Assembly: GCA_903813345.2 (NCBI GenBank)
Contig: CAIIXF020000008.1
Span: 4,537,341 to 4,601,340 of the forward strand
Reading direction: 5' to 3'
Source of the DNA: Owenia fusiformis
Lineage: Eukaryota; Annelida; Polychaeta; Sabellida; Oweniidae
Length of the DNA stretch: 64,000 nucleotides
Shown: positions 42,701 through 54,700 of the stretch, piece by piece
How the letters are laid out: the number at the start of each line of letters is the position of its first letter
Position numbering within the stretch: position 1 is the first letter of the stretch
The notes under the pieces: generated by a model
What the model was told of the DNA's origin: nothing
The model's input: the letters and a program-made list of their open reading frames with translations, nothing else
The model's database searches: none
Program-made: the position numbers and the translations under genes

Positions 42701-45700
42701 GAACCGCCCCTGGCTACGGGCCTGTAGGTAAAGATCTAAAGTACAGATGCATTTTATTTGATTGCCATTATGATTGAAGGCAGTTATTTTACTGCAGTGG
42801 CTAAATTCTCATTATTATTCAACACATCTTCAGCATACAACAAGAAATGTCCAATTTACTTCAATATATTTTTCAAAGAATGATGTATGATCCAGAAATC
42901 CTCTTGGAGTTCTTTGAATTTACATAAAGCCTGTCTATATATGGACACCTTAGACAATGTATGAATAGGAGGCTACTTAGAAAAGTCACAATACATCATT
43001 GATGTTTGAACTATTTCTTCAGGCGTTTATTGATTTGGTTTCAAGATTAACAATAAATACAAATCTGAATTGATTATTGCAGTATATTATGGAATTGCTT
43101 GATCATAATTTCATCTTGCTAAAGAACATCTTTTTAACAAATTAGTTAGGAGATCTTTGGAGTGTAGCAATCGAATTAGAAAATATTGCTAAAAAGAAAT
43201 TACCTTCAATATTTGAAATCCTATTTTTAATTATTTTTTTGTTTATTGACATGCGACAATTGTAAATTTTTAGCCATGTGTTGCCATGGAGACAATATCC
43301 AATTAGCTTGGAGTCCCAACCTGAAGTACCAGGTGTAACGTCCACTAAGAAATCTCTCTTAATATATCCAACCAATTACAAACACATCTTCTCTCGTTAG
43401 GCAAGATGAGTCAACTGTTTCTGCGTGATTACACAGGGATATGGAAAATATAATTGCACTGTCTGGCTTTCCGAAAATTAACTCTAAGTGCATTTATTTT
43501 ACCCGAAGTAAAAAGCAGGCATATATTTATAAGAGCTCATTAGAGTTACACCATTCAGGGTGTACATGCTCTGAGAATCACTGAACAGATAAAAACCTTT
43601 TTAATTAATATAATATGTGAGATAAGACAGATAGAGAAGGATAACATAGAAGATGATGGAACTTAAATTATAGGAGCTACAGAACCTGTGACGAAAGGTA
43701 ATATTAGAAATGCAGCAAGGTACAACTTGACAAGCAAGAATTAAATTACAAGTTGACTCTGTGAAATACATGAAAAAAGTAAGCAAAAAAGGTAATAAAT
43801 CAGACTTTGAGAAAATATGAGGAAAAAGCATGATTTTCACAAGGTTTTATCGCAATGGTTGAGTAAATAACAATTTTACCTGCAGGGAAGTATAGTTTGA
43901 CGCTGATGGAACCAAATTATTGATCCTGGCATTACATCAAGGAAGAGTAAATGAAAAGGGATTTTTTCTAATGTATAAGGTTAAATACTAAATGCATTTA
44001 TGAAAAGAACAAATCATCTGAAATTATAGCTTAATTGATAGGAATCTGAGATGAACTTTAGCATTATTTGATTGATGATGAAAAACAGTAAAACCTGTAT
44101 GCACTGAATATAATTAGAGTCAAATTAAGGTAGGTGTTCACTACAGCAAGTGATATTTATGTTAAATAGAGTATATTCAGAAATAGTTTTCACAATGCAG
44201 AGGTGTTCACTTGAGAGGTGTTCATAAAGACAGGTTTTACTATAATGAACAGTAAAGATTCTTAAAGGTAAGAGGTTTATGATAAGTAATGACTCTACGG
44301 GATCAGAGTGACATTATTAGAATAGAAAATAGACAGCTCATCTTGCGCACATCATAATTCTAGGAGCAAAGCGTTTATAAGTAACTAAGAGAATGACGCT
44401 TAATATTAAGTAATCTTAAGGGCATTGAATGAAATGTTTTTGACTCATGTTACAATGGTAACAATGGTAACAATGTCACAATCGTGACAGTGTTGTTGAA
44501 GTAGATAAGGTGGGGGAGGTCCAGGGTCTTGAAGCAAGACTTAATTGCAAACAGAATGAGAAATAGGAAATAAAATAAATAGGAAAATGAACAAATCAAA
44601 TGGGAGAAGATATTGCTAAGTATCCATAGTGATATACTTCAATGAAAATGGAATAAAATATGCATATCCAGAGGGTTCTTTTATAAAGGTAAATATTTTT
44701 CTCCAAAAGTAAAACATAAATGAGAGAAGACAACAATCAGAGTGGCATCAGCCCATTGGGCAATGACCTTTATGTAATAATGTATACAACAAATACTTCT
44801 TTTCTGATTAAAATCAAAGGTGACTCTGATTACAAATAGATAAATGTCATGCGGAAAGAGAAAAAACACTGATTCACATTTTGGATATTAAAATTTTTTT
44901 AATAAGTTTACACTCATGATTATCTTTAAAAATATGATATAAAGTCACTCTATACTTTAAGTGAGATGATAAATTATGAAATATGATATAAAAGGCTCTG
45001 TTAAAAAGGTGTCATAAATCATGTGGTATAATAGTGCGGGATTGGCATGACCTTATTTAGTAAATTATATAGCTCATTTCTTGCACCTCAATATTCTGGG
45101 AGCGAGCAGCAATAGATAACAATGTGAGGACTTGGAGCAAATGATTATAGTTTTGAAAAATATAAAGAGATACATTTGCGCATCAGTAAATGCATTGTCG
45201 TTTGTGGATACAATAGTAGCGTCTGATGGGCCCATATAGGCGTGCCCAATTATTATGTGGAGAATCAGATCACAGTGTGAATAGATAGTTAAAGATGCTA
45301 CATTAAGAGTTGATAAATAGTACGTTATTTTCTACAACCAGTCATTTTTAGGATGTACAAATAGAGATTTGGGTTCATATGACATTGGAATACTTACAGC
45401 TAAATTAAGATAATAGGATAAACAGTAGGTTATGGGTCTGAGTTTGTGAGAAAGGTCTCAAATCTCACCATGGACTTGAGGGGTTTCCTTGCCACATCGA
45501 AAAAGTCTCACCAGTCTTATTTTAAATTATAAAATAGAGTGGATTCTAGGGGAAATAACATTGAATAAGGTAAATAGATATGAAGATCACACTCTAAATT
45601 GTATAGAAATGCAAGAAATTAAGAAACTTCATTCAAATTTAAGAGAGAATTAGAGTGATTTGACATAACCAAGTTGCCATTTTTCCTTAGGTTCTTTAAT

Positions 45701-48700
45701 GATAATGCAACAGGATTTAGATTTTTATTAGGAAGGAAAGAGGTTCTGATTTTCGGAATTAAAGGTATCTAATTTTATTGGAAATCAAATATTTCTACTC
45801 GTTCAGTTGACACTCTTAAACTGTTTGTGTGGATTTATAAGTCATAGAAATAATCATATTTGTTTAATAATCATAATTATTTACGTTATGTTTCAGAATG
45901 AGCCGTTAAAGGGATTAAAAGGCATAAACTGGACAGAGCTAAACCAATAGATGCTCTCAAGGAGGATGTGAAATATCAATAGATAACAGAATTTGAGATT
46001 CAGGATTCATTTGGAATTTTAGGGAGGACACGATGCTGAAGTTTAAATTCAGTCGCAATAACAAAACGTGGCGCAAACCGCTGAAGTCAATTGCAGGGAA
46101 ACTACCAGATAAATATTGGAAAACTAAAATTGATAATATCAGCATACGCCAAGCCAAATATGAAGTGAGTCAAGATGAACTTAGCATTGATACTAATGGA
46201 GATATCATAGAGTCGAACTCTGATGGGAAATATATGAAAACAGACACTGAACGTGGTTCCCCTTGTTCATTTGGGCAGTCCTCGGACAGTGGATGTAGCA
46301 CCGCAGCAGACACAAGCACAGACTCAATGGAAAACCGTAATCCAAATATGGAAACTTGTAACTCTCAAAGGAATAGTACATGCAGTAATAGTTCCCATAG
46401 TAACAGTATAAGTTACCATGGTAATAATAATTGTTCTGATGGTAGTGGTTCTCATGGAGTCAATGATGAAGATGCTGGAATTGACATTGGAACTAATTAC
46501 CATAGAAACAATAATTGCCATAGTAACAATAATAATTACCTTGGCAACAATACTTTACATGATGAAACAGATAACCATAGTGATATTAAAACTTGCCATA
46601 TGAAACTCAACAATGACAATTACGGAGGATGCAGTGACCATAGTAACTCAGACAGTTGCTATGGCGATGGATCAAAAACTAAGAAAAATGTAAGATTTAA
46701 GGGAGTTGGTCATCAAGACATATGCTTAGATGAAGATACTGCGAGAAATAGATGTAAGAAGTTATTTTTTATTCACATTGAAAACATAGTACTCTTTATC
46801 TTTGTTGCCATATTCTTGTATTCCAGGAAAACTTTGAAATGAATATCAGTTGTTGAGTGAATGAAATTATAAAACACTATGATAAATTCCAGAGCATTCC
46901 AGTTGGGCATACCATACCACATATGCATTTTAGTGTATATAACTAATATACCAGTATACAGACACAGTAGTACCATACTCTGTATCTGTTAAACATCCAT
47001 TACACACCAGTCACATATACAGAAACACTTATTTATTTCAGAACACTTAACACCAGACATATCACATTATTTGATAAGATAAATGTGAACATTACTCACA
47101 AATCCTTTCTAATACTTCCATGCTAATTAATTATGGCCCACAACATTATCTGCTTATATTAATGAGGTATTTAATCAAAGATTAAAATATGTATTTATGT
47201 ATGCACTTCATTTATGAAATCATTGATATATTGATATAAATCATTGTAATTAATATGAAAATATTTAAAAATTAAAATATAATACAGACAAAGAAATAAA
47301 GTCAATCAATGATATAACCATAAGATGGTGTATATTATTTTAATATTGATCAAAATTAGATAATAATTAAGGCTTATAATCATTGTTGTATTTTAGATAC
47401 TAGTGGGTTGCCGCCACTTAAGCCAAAGCCAAAGCCCCCGCCCCTAATGCCGCCATTGATGAGTAAGGATGAAAATATGCTCCCAGGTCACATGACCAGC
47501 ACAGATATGCTTCCAGGAAGCATGGAGACGGAGATGCACAACAGTAATTCTGATCGACCAATTGTGGTAAGTCATTGTTATCACTCTTGAACAGTTCTAT
47601 ATTGTTTTTGACGTGAGCTGATGGGTGGATGTGAGATTCTGGAACGAATGCATTCCTATTTTTCACTTTGAGTGAAATTTAATGAAGCTTGCAAACTGGA
47701 TTAATGGTCTTTGACACATCTATCCTTCAACCTTTTTTACTGAAATCTGTTTTTTGTAAGATAGGAAACAAAGGGGAAATTTTCAACAATATCTATAACT
47801 GTTGAAATGATACTGTCATATTCAGATGTGCATTATTGCATTTAAACCCCATGCTATACTTTAATTAATCATTTTGGTGTCAGCTAATAAGAATAAACAA
47901 ATGACTAGCTGTTCATCTAGTTGTTCAAATTTGAAAAACACAATAAGCAACTTCAGACAACAGAAGAGCTGGCATAAATATCAAAATATTGAAGTCTATG
48001 AAATACAAGTCTAGATGCAATCCGGGGATGCAATCAAGTCCCTGATCACAAAACAGCCCCCTGTAAAGTTCACCCCTTCTCATCCCCAACCCTGTGTTAG
48101 TTTAAAACATAAGCAATCAAAAAGCACAAATGAAAACATATACAAATGCCCTATAAACAACAAATGGTTCATCAAAATCAACAAATGAAAATAGGAAGTA
48201 TAAAGTTGATGAATTTTAAGTTGTATGAGGTGATAACTTAATGGCTTTTACACTTGCAGCTATCAACGACTTCCTAGTCAAGAACAATGGCAGATAATGT
48301 CTGGGAGGGTCTGCTGGTTTAATTATATGACTCTTCGCTCTCTTTTCATTTCAAATATTAACAGTGCAATGAGCAGAGTGTTGTACCAATTTCTCAAACA
48401 TGCATTTAAGTTTCTTTCCCCAGGCGGAATGATGGCAATCTTACTTCAACGTGTAAATTTTATTAATAAGAGTTATTTGGTGATATTAGATAGTTTACTT
48501 TGACTCTTGTCATGTTATATTTTATATGCCATATATAGGAAATATTTATACATGTCCATGTAATTCTACCATTATTTTTACATTTTGAGAAATAATTTCA
48601 ATGTCATCTCATTCAAATTGTTCCACACAAGCAGAGAGTTGTTAAGGGGAGCATAAACGAGTGAGGAAATTGCCATTTTGAACTAGTTATTAAACTGATA

Positions 48701-51700
48701 AGACATTTACTTTTATTGTTTTCCTCCCCCGCCCCGAAGCTAAAACAATTAAATTCCAACCAGCTGCCGATATTTTCTCAAAAGAGTACTGTAAACATAG
48801 AAGAATATGTTAAAATGTATTTTTTATTAAATTTTATGGCTTGGACATACTTAAACCACTTAAGGAACAAAGAATTATGCACAAAATATCTCCATTTAAA
48901 AAAGTATTAACTCTAAATAGTATTAATTGCTGTTAATAAAATCATAATCAAAATATAAATTAATTGCCAAATAATCACTTCATGGTCTATATATTTTTAA
49001 CATCTATTTTTCAAGCAAATAAAATTTAATCAGCTGCATACACTTAAAATTCATATTTTTGATATTTAAAGTTTTTATCATCTTGCTAATTATGATAAAA
49101 ATGAAAGAGCGACCCATTTTTTGTATCTCTGTGTGAAGTTTTCAAAACAATGCACACACCATTTCCAAAACTTATCAGTTTGACTAGTAATTAGCTAATT
49201 AATTGTAAGCTCTATTCTAAAAAATCCCATCATTACCAGAACTACTCATAGAACATTACAAGATACAACATACTCATATTTATGTCATAGTATATCAATT
49301 ATTTTACAATGGATATCAAAATGCTGTTTGGGTTCAACAAGACTAAAATCAAAGAGCTTCTAAATCAGGTATTTCTTTAGAATTTATTTGATATTTCTTC
49401 TATTGAATTGGGAGAGTAAAACGGTATTACAGTTTACAGATTTTGGTTATATACCATCAGGCCCGTAAGACACTTTTCTCCAAGGGGGGTGCGGTTTTTA
49501 GCTTACTAAAGAGAATATAAAATTGTCATTTTTTTGCCGCGTAAATCAAATCGCGTAAGACAGAGGGGGGGGTCAGTTACTCCCTATATTGGTTTGGAAT
49601 TAACAAATGCATGCAACTTCCAATTGTTTTGTGGGGGGTGTGAGGAGTGGTCCACTCCCCCTAGAAAATTTTACAGTTTTGAGATGCTATTTGGTGCTTT
49701 CTGGGCACTTTCAAAGTGTAAGTTTCTAAGTAGTACGCCACCACCAAGGGAATAAGAATTGAGTGAATAAAAAACCAAGCATTCAGGGGGGGTCTGGGGG
49801 TTCTCCCCCAGGAAAATTTTGAAATTTGGTTGTATTTGGAGCGAATTTGCAACCATCTGGTACGCCTGTGCGTTATGAGTCAATAAGAAAAATGTGAATT
49901 TTTTTCAAATTCTTTTGGGGGTGTCAAAGAGGATGAGAGGGTGAAGTGGGATGGGGTGCCAGTAGGTGAGCAAGGGGTTGTCCCCCAGAAACATTGACCA
50001 TAATATCAAGGTGCTATTTGATGATGTCTGGGCACTTAAAAAATGTCTGAGACAATACATGAAATTCCGAATATTTTCTTTTGTTTTGTGGGGGATGTGA
50101 GGGATGGCTAACTCTCCTAGAAAATTTTACAATTTAAAGATGATATTTGGTGCTTCTGGGCACTTTTAAAGTGTATTAGTCAATAAAAACATTGAAAAAC
50201 AATCACAATTTTTTCAAATTTTGAGAGTGTCAAAGGGGGGGGGTGCCAGAGGGGGAGGTGGGGCTGGGGTGCCAGAGGGGGAGCAAGTGTTTGTCCCCAA
50301 TATCAAAATTTACAATATCAAGGTGCTATTCGATGAAGTTTGGGCACTTTAAAAGTGTCTGTGCCTAAAAGTGCCTATTTCCCAAGAAAATTTTACAATT
50401 TTAAGATGCTATTTGGTGCTTTCTGGGCACTTTCAAAGGGTATGAATCAATAAAAAAAAATTTGAAAATCTCCATTTTGGGGGGGGATGTTAAGGAAGGG
50501 GGGCTGCCAGAGGGGGAGGTTGAGTGGGGATGCCAGAGGGCCAGTAAGTGTTAGTCTTCCAGAATCATTAACTTTATCAAGGAGCTATTTGATGATGTCT
50601 GGGCAATTTAAAAGTGTCTGAGACAATACATAAAAAAATCAGAACTTTTCCATTGTTTGGGGTGTGAAGGGTGGCCCACTCCCCCTAGAAAATTTTACAA
50701 TTTTATGACGCTATTTGGTGCTTTCTGGGCACTTTCAAAGTGTATGAGTCAATTAAAGAATTTGAGAAAATCACAATTTCTTTTTTTTTTTGGGGGGGGG
50801 GGGTCAAGCAGGGCGGGGGGGGCGCCAGAGGGGGGGAGGTTATGCAAGTGCAAGATGCAAGAGGGGGAGTAAATCCCCCAGAAACAATAACTATATCAAG
50901 GAGCTATTTGATGATATCTGGGCACTTTAAAAGTGTCTGAGACAAAACTCTAAAATAAATTTAGAACTTTTCCATTGTTTTGTGGGGGGTGTGAGGGGTG
51001 GCCAATACCCCTAGAAAAAATTTACAATTTTAAGATGCTATTTGGTGCTTTCTGGGTACTTTCAAAGTGTATGAGTCAATGAAAAAAAAATTACAAAAAA
51101 AATATTTTTCAAAAAAAAAATTTTTTTCAAATTTATTTTGGGGGTTGACAAAGGGGGGTGCGGTCGCACCCATCGCACCCCCCCATCTGACGGCCCTGAC
51201 CATGATAATTCAAGTAGATTTTTTCTCATTTCAATTAACATTTCAAGCATGATTTGATGAGAAAATGCATTGGCTAACCATTCCTGGTGCACAGCATTTA
51301 TGAATCTCAGTTTTCAAAAACATCCTGGATCCTAGTTGCCATGAAGACCATATCTAAAAATATCATGCTTAACAATCAATTATCTTTCAAAATGTCATTA
51401 TTGCATCACCGTAATACATGAATTAAGCAAATCAAAATTCAGAGTACTTTTAAGAATCGCCTCTTGGCCGTTGATCAGATTTGAAGGTTTGAGTGTTTCT
51501 GTTTAAGTCCGTAAATCATTCACCTTTCAGTTCAAAGATCAGCGTGACATTTAGACAATTCTTCAAAGGAGTTTTGCTATTTGTTGTAATTATTTATCAC
51601 TATCTTGTCTTGCAGTAGGATCTTGTATCTATTAAAGGATCAGAAGATTGTTGTGACCTTTACTGAAATGTCTGTTTTGTCATCTGGTTTTTATTCTCAA

Positions 51701-54700
51701 TTACTCTTTAATTATTGAATGAACTGTTTTATTGTTCTGTGTTTCTATACAATTAAGAGAATAACCCAAATGCTGGTTTATTTTTTTTCCCATTGCATTT
51801 CTCTTTCACTTTTACTTTTATTTTGAAACATGACAACAGTGAACTGTTACCATGGTTATGTACATGTGTGTTATGATTGACTGAGCACATGGACAGTACA
51901 TCAAAGAAATCCCACTCTTGGAAATATTATTTATTATAAATGATCATTTCTGCACAAGGCAATTTCTAGTATACCTCCAAGGCAATCTATAGTTTTGTGA
52001 GCTTTTTTATTACAATTTATGACATCAGTTGATTGTGTTTATTAGCCATTAAGTGTTCCTGTAATCAGCTCTTGGAGAATTGAATATTATTTTTCTGATT
52101 CCGTATTTGTGAATGAAGTTATTCTGGACTAGTTTGATGTTAGAAACAGTCAGTGTGTAAAGCTGTAACACAGATGCTGCGCTGTTTTTAGGATGTGAGA
52201 AAAAGCGAAAATTAGAATAACATTTGTCGGATATATTTCACAGAGAATTTACCTTGCATAACCTGTGTGACACATTGCGCTCAACCAGTGAATGAATACC
52301 TAGGTTGCCTAAAACAATATTTTTAGAATCCATGGGATCAGTTACTACGTCACTCACATCTGGCTTTATGATTACTGCAATCAATGAATTAATCATTCGG
52401 ATATTTTAAAACAGTGTTACAGTTTTACAAGGATTAATTCCAGTATGTTAAAAACATTATAAATTCGTAAAGCTGTTGGTGGAAAATTAACATTAGAAAA
52501 ATTGGAATTCATTTTTCAAATCTGTCTGGAACATAAAACCATATGCAATTGCATGAGATATACCATAACTGACAATAGCATGTATTTCGCTGTGTTACAG
52601 TCACGGACTGAGCTTGATATGCAAGGAACAGCTCAACATGGTGGAGAAAGACGTCAACAAATCACTAGTCTTCCATCTGGGTCAGTTTTTGACAGAATAC
52701 GAGGAAAAGCCTTCAAGTCTATGAACTTTCCTGAGAAACCAGTGGCAACCACGCAAGCCTGGAGTAACCAAACAGCACAGAAGGTACAGTTGGGGGAGGG
52801 GCTTGTCAGTTCATATAAAAAGTATAATATAATAGTATTATGTACAATACTAGGGAAATAAGTTAATTTGGAACATGGTTATTTTTTGTCATATAAATGC
52901 CATGTTAGAGTGCCATTTGTCCCAAGTCCCTTTTGTAGAAAGTCCTATTTGTGTTAAGTTCCTTTTTCTCAAATCCCAATTAGTCATTACATTTTAAGCA
53001 CCATTTGGTTAATCTCAGTTATAACCATATGCCAAATACAACGTCACTCAAATCAATAATAAAAAGCAGAAATCAGGTATCGAAAATGTCTTATTAGTCA
53101 ACCAAGTATCTTAAAATATTTATAATAACCTTCATGGTAGTGTGAGTTATCTAAGTTTCAATGGTAAAAAAACTGTTAATTAAATGTTGGTGTTAATGAG
53201 TTGTCATTATCAGACTGCCTTAAAAGGGCCTCTCTTTGAAATTCATCATTAAACTGTTAATTGCTTATAAGATGATCATAAAAAGTTATTAATTGACATT
53301 TATTTATGTGTTTTATTAATGTGCTTTTTCTGAAAAATAATTAAAGCTTATTCCCCACTTGATTTTCACTAATTAATAGTTTTGTAACAATACTCAATAT
53401 ATTTCTACAACATACAATGTTTTTCTATAGCATACGATATGTTTCTATAGTAGACAATATATTTTTAGCACTCAATATCTTTTTTTAACGCACAGAATAT
53501 TTCTTAAGCACATAAATGTTTTCTTTAGCACATCATACTTTCCTTAAAAATATATTTCTTTAGCACATAATATCTTTAATCAGCACACAATACATTTCTT
53601 TACCACAAAATATTCATTTCTTTGTATTTTATCTTTAGAACAAGACAGTTGAAGAAAGACTGAAGACATTACTGACCAGCTCTGGACTGGAGAGTGACGC
53701 TGAAACACCACCTGCTAATCAAGTAAGTATGAGAGAAAATGTCAATTCAATAATGCCAATTTTCTCCATTTTTTCTGTTAGCCAAAACAAACATTTTAGC
53801 CTGTTTTCTGTGTATATTTCTTATTAAGATCTCCTCAAATCTTTAGCTGATCTTTAGTCACGTAGTGACATCTATTTTTCAAACAATGTACTGATCATGA
53901 AATCCTTCGAAACTCTCAAAGTTAATTTTGAATAAAATAACAAGCAAACTTGACTAACCTTTGTATAATACATACCCATAATTGATATTTTTTATATTTA
54001 TAGCAAAAGCAAGATGGTGAACTCCTCATAGCTCCTCCCCCTAGATCACGGCAGTTAGAAAGTCCCACACACCATGTGGCCCGCCCTATAGAGAGCCCCA
54101 CCCATAATCATGACAGTGGTGTTGTAAACAATGGCTATCACCATGACGATGTAGACAACAATGATAATGTTTTCTTTGATGATCTCGGGTTTACTTCGCC
54201 ACAAAATGTAACACTCAATGAGAGTGTGGAAATCTCATATGTGGTAAGTCATGAATGGAATTCATTATTATTGATTGTCTTGGTATTTAAGGTGGGTCAC
54301 GTATAATGAATAACTTGAACTTTACTTCAGTTGCAGCTTTTAGCTGGGTTCAGGGTTATAAGATACAAATTAGTGCCAAATCCATTGCCTTACAAATGAG
54401 TGCCAAATGTAGTGCTTTACAAATTAGTGCCAAATTCAATGTCTGATCATTAACACACATACAAATAAAACCTGCCATTAATGATTTAAATGATGATTTG
54501 CCACTTGCCTTGACCTTGGTGAAATGTTAATTTTATTTGTAGCCCTCCCACCCTGATGAGCGTATAGAGGGCGCCAGGGGAGAAGTGATGCTGCAGCGTA
54601 AATATTCTGGAAATGATCCACTACCAGAGGATATATCTAGTCCCCAGAAAAAGTAAGTTTCATGTTTAATGTGCCATTATTATGATAATCCTGCAAGACT

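Larger units (their letters stand above)
23486..45896. other. Very long intron between CH exons and the 3' half of the gene
   Basis: About 22 kb. It holds the 37-bp array, the GTTCATTAAG array, MITEs at 29699, 42538 and 44086, the Penelope dimer, the CACGGTG element, most copies of the dispersed repeat and the possible microexon at 32244. No other exon or independent gene is supported. This intron presumably includes the promoter of the CH-less isoform at its distal end. Confidence 0.6.

Noticed and set aside
48262-48310. Possible exon after an ACACTTGCAG acceptor
   Set aside because: In the phase required by the upstream donor (47566, phase 0) it hits TAG after five codons, and no phase-compatible partner was found.
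50657-50940. Overlapping ORFs rich in Gly and Arg
   Set aside because: They read through G-rich satellite units and change with each unit; not protein-coding.
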